From NCBI GenBank assembly GCA_009103225.1, contig RHPI01001616.1, positions 250,263 through 312,700 of the forward strand: a stretch of DNA of 62,438 nucleotides, written 5' to 3'. Both the position numbers and the translations under genes were made by a program. The number at the start of each line of letters is the position of its first letter. Within the stretch, counting starts at the first letter, position 1. Source of the stretch: Chlorokybus atmophyticus (lineage: Eukaryota; Streptophyta; Chlorokybophyceae; Chlorokybales; Chlorokybaceae). The notes beneath the pieces were generated by a model. It was not told the origin of the DNA, did no database searches, and saw only the letters and a list, made by a program, of their open reading frames with translations. This document shows positions 11,570 to 21,938 of this stretch, one piece after another.

Positions 11570-13410
11570 ATGTCTGACCAAGGAGAGGGAGGTGAGAAGT
11601 ACTTTACCGTCCCTGACTCATCGTCATCATACGAACCATCAAGTGATGACAAAGTGAGAGACTCGGACACGAGTGAGAGCTACAAGCTCACTGAGAGTGA
11701 CAAGGAGGAAGCTGCGCAGGATAGCGAAGCTTCTCCCGATCAATCTACTCAGAGTGGGCCAGCTACAATGGACACACAGTCTGTCATTGGTGGGGCTATT
11801 GAGAAGTATGCGCGAGAGCGCAAAGCCTTGATCGATGCTCACCCACAGCTTCGTCAGGAAGTGTGGGATGCATGGGCACAAAAGGTTCGTGATAGCTATG
11901 CAACAGATTTTGCCACTCTCCCTCGCGCAAGCAAGGAGATGGTGATCCGCATGATTGAGCACGAGATGACGAACAATGTTCCGCCACTCGTGCGCGGTGA
12001 TCCGAAGGTGGCTGCTCTGATGGCTGTTTACAATAAGCCTCTCCCTTACCAAGGCAAGCGAATGGCGTTTGAGACTTTGGCCAACTTGGGAGTGGAAACC
12101 TCACAGCGTTGCAAGGACGTGTTCTGGTACTTGGGACCTAACTTGGAAGACAAGTTGACTGGCCGAGTGCAGTTGACGGCACGCCTCGATGCTATGCAGT
12201 CTGAGTTGGTGGCGCTGCGCCAACAGGTGGCGGGTGCTACTTCAGCAGCTGGAGCATCAGCGGGGCTGCCGGTTACAGCACTGAACAAGCCTGAGAAGTT
12301 CAAGCCCAACGGCAGTGTCAGCATCCATGATTGGGTGGTCACTGTTGAGCACTACTTGACAGCACTGAAGCGACCAGTTGGCGAGCACATTGCTGTTGCT
12401 GAGTTGCTCATGCCATCTGACGCTCTCGCCGAGTGGGCGAGGCAGACAGAGGATGGTGCGGCCAAGACAGTGGAGGCACTATTCAAGTTCCTTGTGGAGC
12501 GCTATGGTGGCATGGATCCAGCTACTCAGGCTCGCAACAAGCTCAACAAGCTGCGACAGAATGGCCGGACGGCTTCAGTCTATCTGCAGTAGTTCCAAGC
12601 GTTGGTGGGTCGCGTGCACAGTGGCCTCATGCCCATGGACAAGGCTGAGCAGTTTAAGTTGTACAAACGCGGCTTGGATGCGCGTGTGCGCGATCAGCTG
12701 CAATACAACACGGCAACGGGACTTCCTTGGGTTCCTGAGGACTTGGCCCAGCTGCAGAAGCTAAGCGTGTATCTGTACAGCGATGACACGGCGGTGCAGG
12801 AAAAGACACATGTGGCAGCTGCGGCCAAGCCGCACGGGGTGGGAGGAAAGCGTTACCCTCAGCCGAGTGCGCACACGGCAAAGAAGGCGAAGACATTCAC
12901 GCCTCCTACCGGTGGCACATCTGCTGGTGGTGCTACACCCGCTGCGGCTCGCACCTGTTACGTATGTCACCAGCCGGGTCACATTGCGAAGAACTGCCCC
13001 GCCAAGAAGGGCAAGGCCAAGAAGGTTGAATGGGATTACGCCGTGATTAATGTAGATGCGGTTGATAGCCAGTTGCTTGAGATGCAAGCAGCAAGCTGGT
13101 TTGATGATCTGTTTCAAGTGCATGTAATGACACATGCATGGCAAGCACATGACAAGTTGCCACTCTTTGATGTTGAAAAAGTGGAAGAGAATGCTTGTGT
13201 GCTGGTACATGTAGAGTTCAACATGTTTACCGATGTGCTGCATGCATTGACTGAGTTGCAGAATAAGCACAGAACCTTGAGTATGGTGGTGATGGTGCCA
13301 AAGTATCATGGCCCATGGTTAAAACATACTCGGGGAGGGTCTGTGTTGAAGCAATTCAGCAAGCGTGAAACAGGGACGGTTGTCAGCCATATTGATCAAC
13401 CCTCGCATTA
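11570..13410 (+). pseudogene. Chromovirus A gag (nonsense-interrupted)
   Basis: Gag packages element RNA. The start at 11570 (MSDQ) is chosen because chromovirus B begins with the same residues. The N-terminal part is acidic and the capsid-like part is helix-rich. A CCHC zinc knuckle, CYVCHQPGHIAKNC, lies at about 12956-12997. A TAG at 12590-12592 replaces the CAG (Gln) of copy B, and the frame reopens at once. After the knuckle this copy reads straight on into the pol leader through TGG, where copy B has a TAG stop. The frame ends at 13409-13411 after a 5-nt deletion relative to B. Confidence 0.88.
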
Positions 13411-16400
13411 GTAACGGACTCTTAGCTACGTTTCAAGGACGGGTGGTACCTCTGTTGTGGACATTTAATGGCACAATGCAGGGTGTAAACAGTTCGTTCT
13501 TGATTGACACTGGTGCAACACACAACTTCGTTGAGGAACAATGGGTTGTGCACAACAAGATAGCGTGTAAACCCTCAGCATTTTCAGCTGCCGGTGCGGG
13601 GGGTGCGTTGCCAGTGAAAGGGGAAATAAAAATGAAGGTGAAGATTGGTAATTATCATGCCACTCTTACTTTCATAGTGGTATCCATCGACATATCAGGT
13701 GTTGATGTGGTATTAGGACAGGAATGGCAGGAAAATGTCAAAATGACATTGGATACTGGCGCACGTTTGTGCACGGTAAAAAAAGGTCGTAAGCGTGTAA
13801 CATTGTCTGTGAAAGGGTCACATAGCTTGGACCACAAGCAGCCCGACCCTGCGCTACTCACTGCACTGCAAGTGAAACGTGCGTTGCGCAAAAACACACC
13901 AGCTTTTCTGGTACACTTAACGTCGTCGGACGACTTTGTGCCGGGAAATACAGAAGGTGTTGCACACATCATTGAGAAGAATCAAGATGTGTTCTCAGAT
14001 GAATTGCCAGGCTTACCTCCTGACCGAGGTGTCGGACACACAATACCACTCATTCCTGACAGTGAGCCTCCGTTTCGGCCTATATATAGGCTGAGCCCCC
14101 GAGAGAGGGGGGAAATGGAAACTCAAATCAAATCAATCCCTATTGGAAAAGGGATTGATTGAACCGAGTTCTTCACCCTTTGGCGCGCCCATCTTGTTTG
14201 TGATGAAAAAGAATGGAAAGCTGCGCATGTGTGTGGATTACCGTGCTTTGAACAAGATCACGGTAAAGAATAGATACCCGTTGCCCCGGATTGATGATGT
14301 GTTTGATAAACTGTCGGGAAACGCGTACTTTAGTACGTTGGACTTGACAAGTGGGTATCATCAAATCCGGATTCATCCTTCTGATGTTTACAAGACAGCA
14401 TTTAGAACACCTTCGGGCCATTATCAATACAAAGTGTTACCTTTTGGATTGACTAATGCGCCGGCAGTGTTTCAGAAGGAAATGAATAAGATTTTTGGTG
14501 GCATACNTGCATACTTGGCAAGTATGTAATGGTTTACTTGGATGACATCATTGTCTTTAGTAAAACCAAGGAAGAGCATAAGCAGCACTTGGAAGCGGTG
14601 TTCGCCTTGCTGCGTACACATCGCTTGTTTGCCAATCTTGCGAAGTGTGACTTCTGCAAGACGGAGTTGCCATTCTTGGGGCACATTGTGAGCGGTGCGG
14701 GTGTGAAACCTGACCCTCGCAAAGTGCAATTTGTAAAGGATTGGCCTCAACCTAAGAATATCCATCAGCTGCGATCATTCTTAGGATTGGCAAACTACTT
14801 TCGCAAGTTTATGATGGGGTACTCCACAGTAGTGGTGCCTTTGACAAAACTGTTGCGAAAAGATGCTCCATTCTTATGGACAGCTGAACAAGAAGCTGCT
14901 ATGCAACAGGTGAAGCTAGCTTTGACTTCTGCTCCAGTGTTGGCATTGCCAAACTGGGACAAGCATTTCACTGTGGTTAGCGATGCGTCCACCCTTGGGT
15001 GTGGTGCAGTACTGTTGCAAGATGGCAGACCATGTGCTTATGAGAGTAGGAAGTTCATCCCAGCAGAGGTGAATTACACTACCACCGAGCAAGAGTTGCT
15101 TGGTATAGTACATGCTCTGAAGACATGGCGATATTACTTGGAGGGGGTTCAGTTCACAGTGGTGACTGATCATAATCCATTGGTGTATTTCTCAACACAG
15201 CAAAACTTGTCACGAAGGCAAGCTCGCTGGAATGAGTTTCTGTCTCGGTTTACCTTTGAGTGGGTATACCGGCCAGGCAGAACTAATGTTGCTGATCCTC
15301 TGAGTCGTTGTCCATCATTGTTGGCAGTTATGCGTGCGCAATTGCTTGCGACGCGCGGTACAATGCCACCGGATGATGAGTTTGTGCAAGCTGTTGTGCA
15401 AGGGTATGCTTTTGACCCATGGTTCTCGTCGGAGGACAACGTGCAAAAGCTGAACAAACGAGACAACTTGTATTATGTGGGCACCAGCTTGGTAATACCT
15501 GACCATGCTGGGTTGCGTGCGAAATGCATAGCTGATGTACACGATCCACCGTACGCTGGGCACTTTGGCAGTCGCAAGACTGTTAAGGCAGCGCAACAGT
15601 TGTATTGGTGGCCATCGTTGCCTGTTGACGTAAATCGGTATGTGGACACGTGTGACAAATGTCAGCGTGATAAGCCGTTACGTCAGAAACCCGCTGGTTT
15701 GCTGCGACCATTGCCTATTCCTGATGGCAAATGGGAAAGTGTGAGTATGGACTTAATTACTGAGCTCCCAGAGACAGCATTAGGTCACACTGCGGTTGCA
15801 TTTTATGTGGATCGTTTGACAAAAATGGTCCACATTGTCCCTTGTCGCACGGAGATAGGCTCCCGTGAGTTGGCGATGGTTTTTGTCGCGTCTGTGTTCA
15901 AGTTGCATGGCTTGCCCCGCAACTTTGTGTCAGATCGCGATCCGCGATTTGTAGCTTAGTTTTGGAAGTCGCTATGCAGCTTCTTACACATTCAGCAGAA
16001 CATGAGCACTGCTTACCATCCACAGACGGATGGTCAGACAGAACGCGCCAATCAAGTGATTGAGGAAACCATCCGGCATTATGTGAGCCCGAATCAGAGT
16101 GATTGGGATATTTATCTCCCAAGGGCTGAGTTGGCGATCAATAATGCATGGCAAGAGAGTGTGCAGGAGACTCCGTTCTTCTTGAATTACGGAGTGCATC
16201 CACTGAGTCCTGCGAACATTAAGTTGCCCGCTACTGACGTGACTCGCGTACCTGCAGCGCGCGAGATGGCTTCGGCCATGCAGGATAGGTTAGCGTTGGC
16301 AAAAGACTGTCTGCGCGCAGCGCAAGACAGACAAATAGCCCAAGCTGATGCGCATCGTTGAGAGGCCAACTACGATGTGGGCTGTTCGGTGCTTCTAAGT

Positions 16401-16645
16401 ACCAAAAACGTATCCATCAAGGGAGTGGGTACCCGCAAGTTTTTCCCTCGCTGGATAGGCCCTTTCAAAATAACTGATCGGGTCGGCACTCAAGCGTATC
16501 GTTTGGACTTGCTAAAGTCGATACGCATTCACAATGTGTTTCACGTGAGTGTACTGAAACCATACCGTTCTGACGGTCGGGTTCAACCTCCTCCACCCCC
16601 TGTTGCAGTGGATGGCCACGATACTTTCGAGTATGAGGTGGAAGC

Positions 16646-16724
16646 TGTAACGGGAAGGTGCATTAAATTACCACAAATCGACCATACAAGCACCAAGTCT
16701 TTTGTGGTCGAGTGGGCTGTGACA
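16646..16724 (+). repeat. TRIM 1 left LTR (79 bp)
   Basis: The first eight bases (TGTAACGG) are identical to the LTR tip of chromoviruses A and B, and the rest is different. It contains a tRNA-type A box near its end. Confidence 0.93.
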
Positions 16725-16759
16725 TTGGTCATCGGAGCTTGAGACCCGGGTTCGATTCC
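16705..16759 (+). promoter_or_regulatory. tRNA-like Pol III A and B boxes in TRIM 1
   Basis: TGGTCGAGTGG at 16705-16715 fits the A-box consensus TRGYNNANNNGG. GGTTCGATTCC at 16749-16759 fits the B box GGTTCGANNCC. Their start-to-start distance of 44 bp is that of a tRNA gene. The A box lies in the LTR and the B box in the interior just after the primer-binding site. TRIM 2 keeps a similar pair with a weaker B box. No good cloverleaf folds, so this is a promoter-like relic rather than a tRNA gene. Confidence 0.5.
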
Positions 16760-17100
16760 TGCCTTGCACACGAATTCCGCGGTCGTTGTTTCTCGATCCA
16801 ATAACATCGTAAATGGTCACTTTATGAGTGCCATCATCGATGGGTCGCGACTTGCCTAATGGCAGTCGCGCCGAACTGACCAGTTCAGTCGGCGCGGCAG
16901 GGCGCGACCTGCCTATCGCGGCGACGCGACCTGTGGGGCCGGCAGCGGCGCGGTACGCGCGCGCTGACCGGTATGGGCCTAAATTGGCCGGTCCTTGGAT
17001 GGTGGGGCCGGTGACCGACCCTAAATCAGACCCCTGGGAAGATTCCCCAGCTGATGGGCGCCAGCTGCCGAGGACGTCAGCGTTCTTAAGTGGGGGGGAA

Positions 17101-17179
17101 TGTAACGGGAAGGTACATTAAATTACCACAAATCGACCATAAAAGCACCAAGTCTTTTGTGGTCCAGTGGGCTGTGACA
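17101..17179 (+). repeat. TRIM 1 right LTR (79 bp)
   Basis: It is the same length as the left LTR and nearly identical, and it follows the polypurine tract AAGTGGGGGGGAA. It is followed by GAAGC. Confidence 0.93.
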
Positions 17180-17461
17180 GAAGCAATCCTGAGTCACCGG
17201 AAGCCTCGACGCGGAAGCGCGCCGTCTTACTTGGTGAAATGGAAAGGGTATGGTGTTGAGCACAACACGTGGGAGCCCGAAAGGAATCTTACCAACTGCC
17301 AAGAGATTCTTCGGGGGTACTGGAGTGCTATGTCCACACGCGGACGGTAAAAGGGTGCTGGCAGACATCTTTACCGCTTAGGCCCTGGTTCTCTCACTGC
17401 TTTGGTTCTCGGTGCTCATGGTGGGGCTTTGCTAACCCTTCAATGAGGACATTGAAACCTA

Positions 17462-17473
17462 AGTGGGGGGGAA
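17462..17473 (+). promoter_or_regulatory. Polypurine tract of chromovirus A
   Basis: AGTGGGGGGGAA lies immediately before the 3' LTR and would prime plus-strand synthesis. The identical tract precedes the right LTR of TRIM 1 and the 3' LTR of chromovirus B. Confidence 0.9.
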
Positions 17474-17812
17474 TGTAACGGAGTGCTACCTTTATGTAGG
17501 TTCCCCGCCCTTATTTAAGATTAAATAAGGGTCCCAACGGGTATATACAGCCAATTAAGCCGTATTAGGGCCGTTAACCTAGTGTTAAGACCCTAATGTA
17601 GTGTTACTTAATTGTAACACTGATATCGACATGAGACATGAGTCTCATGTCGATATCAGCTGTATGGCGGCACTGCTAACGCAGCAGCCGCCGTAGCCAG
17701 GGGATCTTCTGCTTCGGCAGTTGCCCCTGGCGGCGGCGGTGTGGTCGGCGTGGCTGGTGGTGGTGTTGGGGTAGGGGATTAAAGGGCGGAGGTAGCACCC
17801 CCTCACCTTACA
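17474..17812 (+). repeat. Chromovirus A 3' LTR
   Basis: It matches the 5' LTR over its full 339 bp and is followed by the duplicated target GTGGC. Confidence 0.95.
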
Positions 17813-19710
17813 GTGGCTGCACGGTAAGCACATATCGCGGTCCCTCCTGACGGTCATTGCGTGCGCGTATGTTGTGCACGTATATAAACGCAAGCATGTG
17901 ATTGGCTTACACCTCCTAGCAGTGTGTATGCTGAGCAGGGGTGGACGTCCAATCGGTAGTGGATCTTGCGCCTGCAATCCATACATCAATGAGAATTATA
18001 CCGTGGTTTGACCCAATCGGAGATAAGTACTGGTCCGACTTCACCAGCGGCATCACGAAGGTGATTGTAACGCACACTTGCCGATGCTAGCTACAATGCC
18101 CTACTGAAGCGACAAGGAGAGTTGCGCGCATATGCCCAGATCCCTCAACGTTGGATCTCTTGAATACCGTGGCCTCACCTACAATGTCACCGTGACCGCC
18201 TTTGCAGCTTCGGCAAAGTATCCCAAACCGGTTGCTGCTCATGAAGTAATAGCCGTGTTTGCATGGCAAACACAACCATTGCCACATATCAGCATAATTG
18301 ACACAACAGCCATTGCGTGTGACACCACCGCCGGTGTCCCCAGCAGTATTGGTAATGACGCCCACTACCGTTCGCATTGCAGTCCTTAAAATAAACGTTT
18401 AATCGGACTTGAGTGCTTGCTGCGTGGGAAGTACATTGGCAATCTCCCACTCTTCTCAGGTGAAGTTGCGGTATGTTGAGAAGTACTCATATACACATGG
18501 GCACTCGACTTTTGCTGTGCACGTTTGAGTGCACGGGAGAGTTGCCGGCGTCGCGTACGGTACGCAAACAGCGATCGTGTCAATTTTGACATCCCTGCTC
18601 TTGTGGTGACAGGATTTCAAGTTGACATTACACCCTTTGTTGGCGTGCTCAATGACGGTCTCGAGCATTACATTACGTTCCTTACCATGAAAATGTTTTA
18701 TATATGGCGGATACAAGGTGAGGCAAATACGCCGCTGCACACCCGATTGGTGATTTGTAGTTGATGATGTGTGCTGCGCAGCAGCTTGATATCATTAATG
18801 CATTGAGCAGGTTGATGCCAACTTGCATGTGCACCTTGATTACGGCGTTGCGGTTGTGACCGGAAAAATGTTATTGGCGCAAGCAATAAGAGGCTTGGAA
18901 CCGGTCAATGCTATAAGTGTCAAACTCCCACGTCAACCCAACTACGTCATGGAGTCACAGCTTGTTTATTGGCAGCACAAAATTTGTCGGTCACTGTAAC
19001 GGTTTGCACAGCTGCGTATAGGATCTTCATCGCGTGCATGTCGTGGGTTTATGGCCACCAATGCTGATATTAATCATCTCATCTACAATGTTGCACGACA
19101 GACTTCACGCGGCAGTATCACAACCACAATCACCGGCGATGCATACCGCAAGGCGGATAAGTACCACTTTCACTACACCGTCGACACGCGGTCCACTGTA
19201 CATGTGGTGCGTACATAGCAGCAAACACAGTAAGTGCAGCTTGGCCTCGAATACATGTGTCGCAGGTACTGAACGCGACGATAACAATTGCACGCGCATA
19301 CGGCCGTGCACCTCCTATGTATACACCAGTCAATCTGTACACATAGGCCGAGCGAAGGTATCATTACTTCTTTGAGACGGGTCACATCCATCGATACATA
19401 ACTTGGACTCCACGTCGTCAACCACTGTGCGCAAGACACCTCACCTTGACGCGTTTTCGCTATACGAGTCGCAAGGCGTTGATGTTTACACCTGCTTTAG
19501 ATACGACGGCTTGACAGTCTATTACAATCCCAACTACACGTAAGTGTCTGCTCAGGATTCGCAGCTCAACATTAACAAAACTTGCTATAGCGAGGTGTAT
19601 CAGTACGGTGCCAGATCAGATTATCCAATCGACATCATCAATGAGAAACGCAGCAACTCATCACAGTGCTCAAGGGGTAAGATGACTTACATTCGGTCAA
19701 AGGATTGAAG
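17813..19710 (+). repeat. Right arm of inverted duplication, distal part
   Basis: The arm resumes directly after chromovirus A and matches the left arm from about 4.1 kb down to about 2.2 kb in reverse complement. It carries the remaining exons of the disrupted glycanase copy. Confidence 0.8.
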
Positions 19711-21938
19711 TGCAGTGATCACTTGTCAACCATGATGGTGGATGGTTAGTAGCTGATCCACCAGCTGCATATGTGTTGTTCATGTTCAAGCATGTTACAT
19801 GTAGTTGTCTAGCTTGCCTTTTGTATCGTTTTATACAGCAGCAGATACGCAAGTGTTCATGCGGTATAAGGTATGCTTCAACACTAACAATGCTTGCAAG
19901 CTGTTTCGTGCATGTGCGTGCACACATACGGCAAGGATACTGTTGTATGTGAGGTGCGTACACGATGTACTTGTTTTGGGCAAACAATATGTGTGAGAGG
20001 GAGTTCTTTTAGAGTATACAACAAGCAACACCTTGCAGACCTCGTGCAAGTCTGCAAGCACGCATAACGTTGTGGCACGGTTGGTAGCCAGAAGCTGCAA
20101 TACATTAAGGCAACATGGGTACATCTGGGTACTCAAAACGGTAGGTAATCAGCCTCGCAGCGTATGCAGCTCTGAATGCCATGAGCTGTAGCCGCACTGC
20201 GCGTGCATTGCAACTCGTACCCCAAATGCCATGCTAATCAACATTTAGTGTCAATGGGGCAATAACGGAGCACCACTTGCGGCTACAAGCTGCAAGTGAA
20301 CAACATTGTGGAAAGATGGTCCAGCAATAGGGAGTGGGTCAACTTGCGCAGTAGGCTGCACATAGCCAATGTGCTTTGACGTGGCGCAAGCGCAGGGCCC
20401 AACCACACCAAAGGTGACTCGTCTGGAACAAGCTCAATGATACTTATGCACAAGACTGTGCGCAACACTGCGCAATATGCGAGATGCAGCGCACAAGTGA
20501 CGCACGTGCATTCTTCCGAGTACTTTGCATGTGGAGGCCGCAGCAAAAAGACAAGCGGCTGGTCCCAATGCCGCAAACACACGTTGCGTGTGCCACACGG
20601 CACTTCACATATCCTGTACACTGTTGCTTCTGCATAAAAGTGCACTGTGTGAGTGGTTGGCACGTCAAAGAGGGAGGACAGAGCTGTTGCACACGCTACA
20701 CGACGGAGGGTCTGCTGTGCTGGCCAGTTGAAGGCCTCCTATTTTCTGACGGTACTTTGCTAAATCAAACACCAACGTACCTTACCAACGGTTGATGGCA
20801 TTCTCATCACAGAACGCGCGTGCATGCGTGTTTGTACGTACACGTGTGCTCGCATCAAGTTTGCTTGCATGCCAACGCGCTGCCATGCTTACAGTCTTGT
20901 TTGCTATGTATACAAGCATACATGTAATTCAGATGTATAGCACATAACATGACTACAGCACTTATGGTTTTGCAGAGAGGTGGTTGCAGACACGCTGCTG
21001 CAGACACGCCCGTATGCGTGGGTGCAGCCCTGCAGTTGCGTGTCTGCTTGCAAGTTAATCTGTGCACGCATGTGTGGGTGAAAATCCATGTGTGTGCGCA
21101 AGTGCATGTACACTTGACAGCAGGTGCACTAAATCCAACTGGGTACATTCCTTGATTGCACACCCATCTGCCATTGTACAGGATATGCTGGCAGTAGTTG
21201 GAGACATGCATGACCTCACTCACAGCATGCCAAACAGCAACATGCAAGCACATTACAACACAACCACCGGGCTATACACACTGGTTGTTCCTCTACTACA
21301 CTACACTAGTCTAGACCTCCCCGTTAGGCATGCATACATGCGTATTAGTAGTGCATTACCTGCCCACACATGCCCTGTCAGTGTGTTCATGTCAAAGTGC
21401 TGGTGCATGTGTGCATGCGCCGCTGCGGGAATGCAATCATGTTGGTTGTGTTGTACAAAGTATGCAGGAGGGAATGCATAACATGCAAACCTACGTGCTT
21501 AGCTGTGGCTGTTCTGTTGGCTTGCTGCGTGAATGAGTGTGTCATGTACAAGACAACACCTCTTTGGAAGAACCATGCTTGTTGAACTGCGACGTTTGCA
21601 ACTTGTGTTCACAAAAGTCAGATAGAACCGTGCCACACATGTGACAAGCACATTGCGTCAACCCAAGCACACAAGCGACTCAGTCGGCGAACAATCGATC
21701 ACAAAACCACGTTGCATTAACTGTATCTAACCTCCCCCTCTCCCTAGATAGTTATGTATACGTAGTCGAGTTCTGGTCTCCTCAGTCTCTGTACATATAA
21801 GCCCTAAACAACTCCCTACCCAACCCTATCCTCCCGACTCGCACACACTCAGTGGGCCAAAGCCAGACACAACACTCTCAACACCCACCACACCCACACC
21901 CATACCCACAAACAGGAACCAATCTAACATGTATCGTG
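19711..21938. other. Intergenic region
   Basis: No protein family is recognised. The sequence is rich in TGCATG/GTGTGC words that give many short meaningless frames on both strands. The last 200 bp (about 21.72-21.93 kb), downstream of the regulator gene, has a diverged reverse-complement counterpart at about 62.08-62.30 kb. The duplication of that gene's 3' end therefore included its downstream flank. Confidence 0.55.

Larger units (their letters stand above)
16646..17179 (+). mobile_element. TRIM element 1 (miniature LTR retrotransposon) nested in chromovirus A
   Basis: The 534-bp element has 79-bp direct terminal repeats (16646-16724 and 17101-17179) starting TGTAACGGGA and ending GCTGTGACA. 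A perfect 5-bp target duplication, GAAGC, lies at 16641-16645 and 17180-17184. The 376-bp interior has no long coding frame. It begins with TTGGTCATCGGAGC, a primer-binding-like site, and ends with AAGTGGGGGGGAA, the same polypurine tract used by chromoviruses A and B. The insertion separates the end of integrase from the chromodomain. These are the hallmarks of TRIM/SMART elements, which depend on proteins from autonomous LTR elements. Confidence 0.95.
13380..17350 (+). pseudogene. Chromovirus A pol (protease-RT-RNase H-integrase-chromodomain), multiply broken
   Basis: The protease motif LIDTGATHNF is at about 13501. RT runs from about 14.14 kb and contains the catalytic YLDD at about 14535. 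RNase H starts near 14.97 kb. The integrase zinc region CDKCQRDK is at about 15.65 kb, and VSDRDPRF and YHPQTDGQTER mark the catalytic core. A chromodomain (YLVKWKGYGVEHNTWEPE) lies at about 17226-17280. Breaks relative to copy B are a 5-nt loss near 13380, a small insertion near 14130, a scrambled stretch with an N at 14507, TAG at 15957-15959 (CAG in B), TGA at 16359-16361 (AGA in B) and the TRIM at 16646. The frame ends at 17348-17350. The enzyme would copy and integrate the element, but this copy cannot make it. Confidence 0.92.
10391..17812 (+). mobile_element. Chromovirus A, Ty3/gypsy LTR retrotransposon (complete ends, broken ORFs)
   Basis: This 7422-bp element has paired 339-bp LTRs starting TGTWACGG and ending TTACA. 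It also has a perfect GTGGC target duplication, a primer-binding site directly after the 5' LTR and a polypurine tract directly before the 3' LTR. The order gag, protease, reverse transcriptase, RNase H, integrase, chromodomain is that of Ty3/gypsy chromoviruses. The two LTRs differ at only a few positions, so the insertion is fairly recent. The coding region nevertheless has nonsense changes, frameshifts and a nested TRIM, so it is non-autonomous now. Chromovirus B in this window is a sister copy on the opposite strand. Confidence 0.97.
9480..19710 (+). pseudogene. Peptide:N-glycanase A-like gene, right copy, split by a retrotransposon
   Basis: The copy begins with a leader and a segment reading ETPFNTDPWPN near 9.51-9.55 kb, matching ETLFNTDPYPN in the left copy. 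A TGA soon after suggests decay or a splice site. The exon reading ITFGVWL ends at 10390, where chromovirus A is inserted; the same exon continues at 17813 within the duplicated GTGGC. Downstream the family blocks continue: KYWSDFTSGITK (about 18.04 kb), TYNVTVTAFAASAKYPKP (about 18.2 kb), DRVNFDIPALVV with VDITPFVGVLNDGLEH (about 18.57-18.67 kb), and VDANLHVHLDYGVAVV (about 18.81 kb). The C-terminal region is at about 19.45-19.7 kb, where the left copy's stop is read through (TGA in the left, TCA here). A 7.4-kb insertion inside an exon makes a functional product unlikely. Confidence 0.65.
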
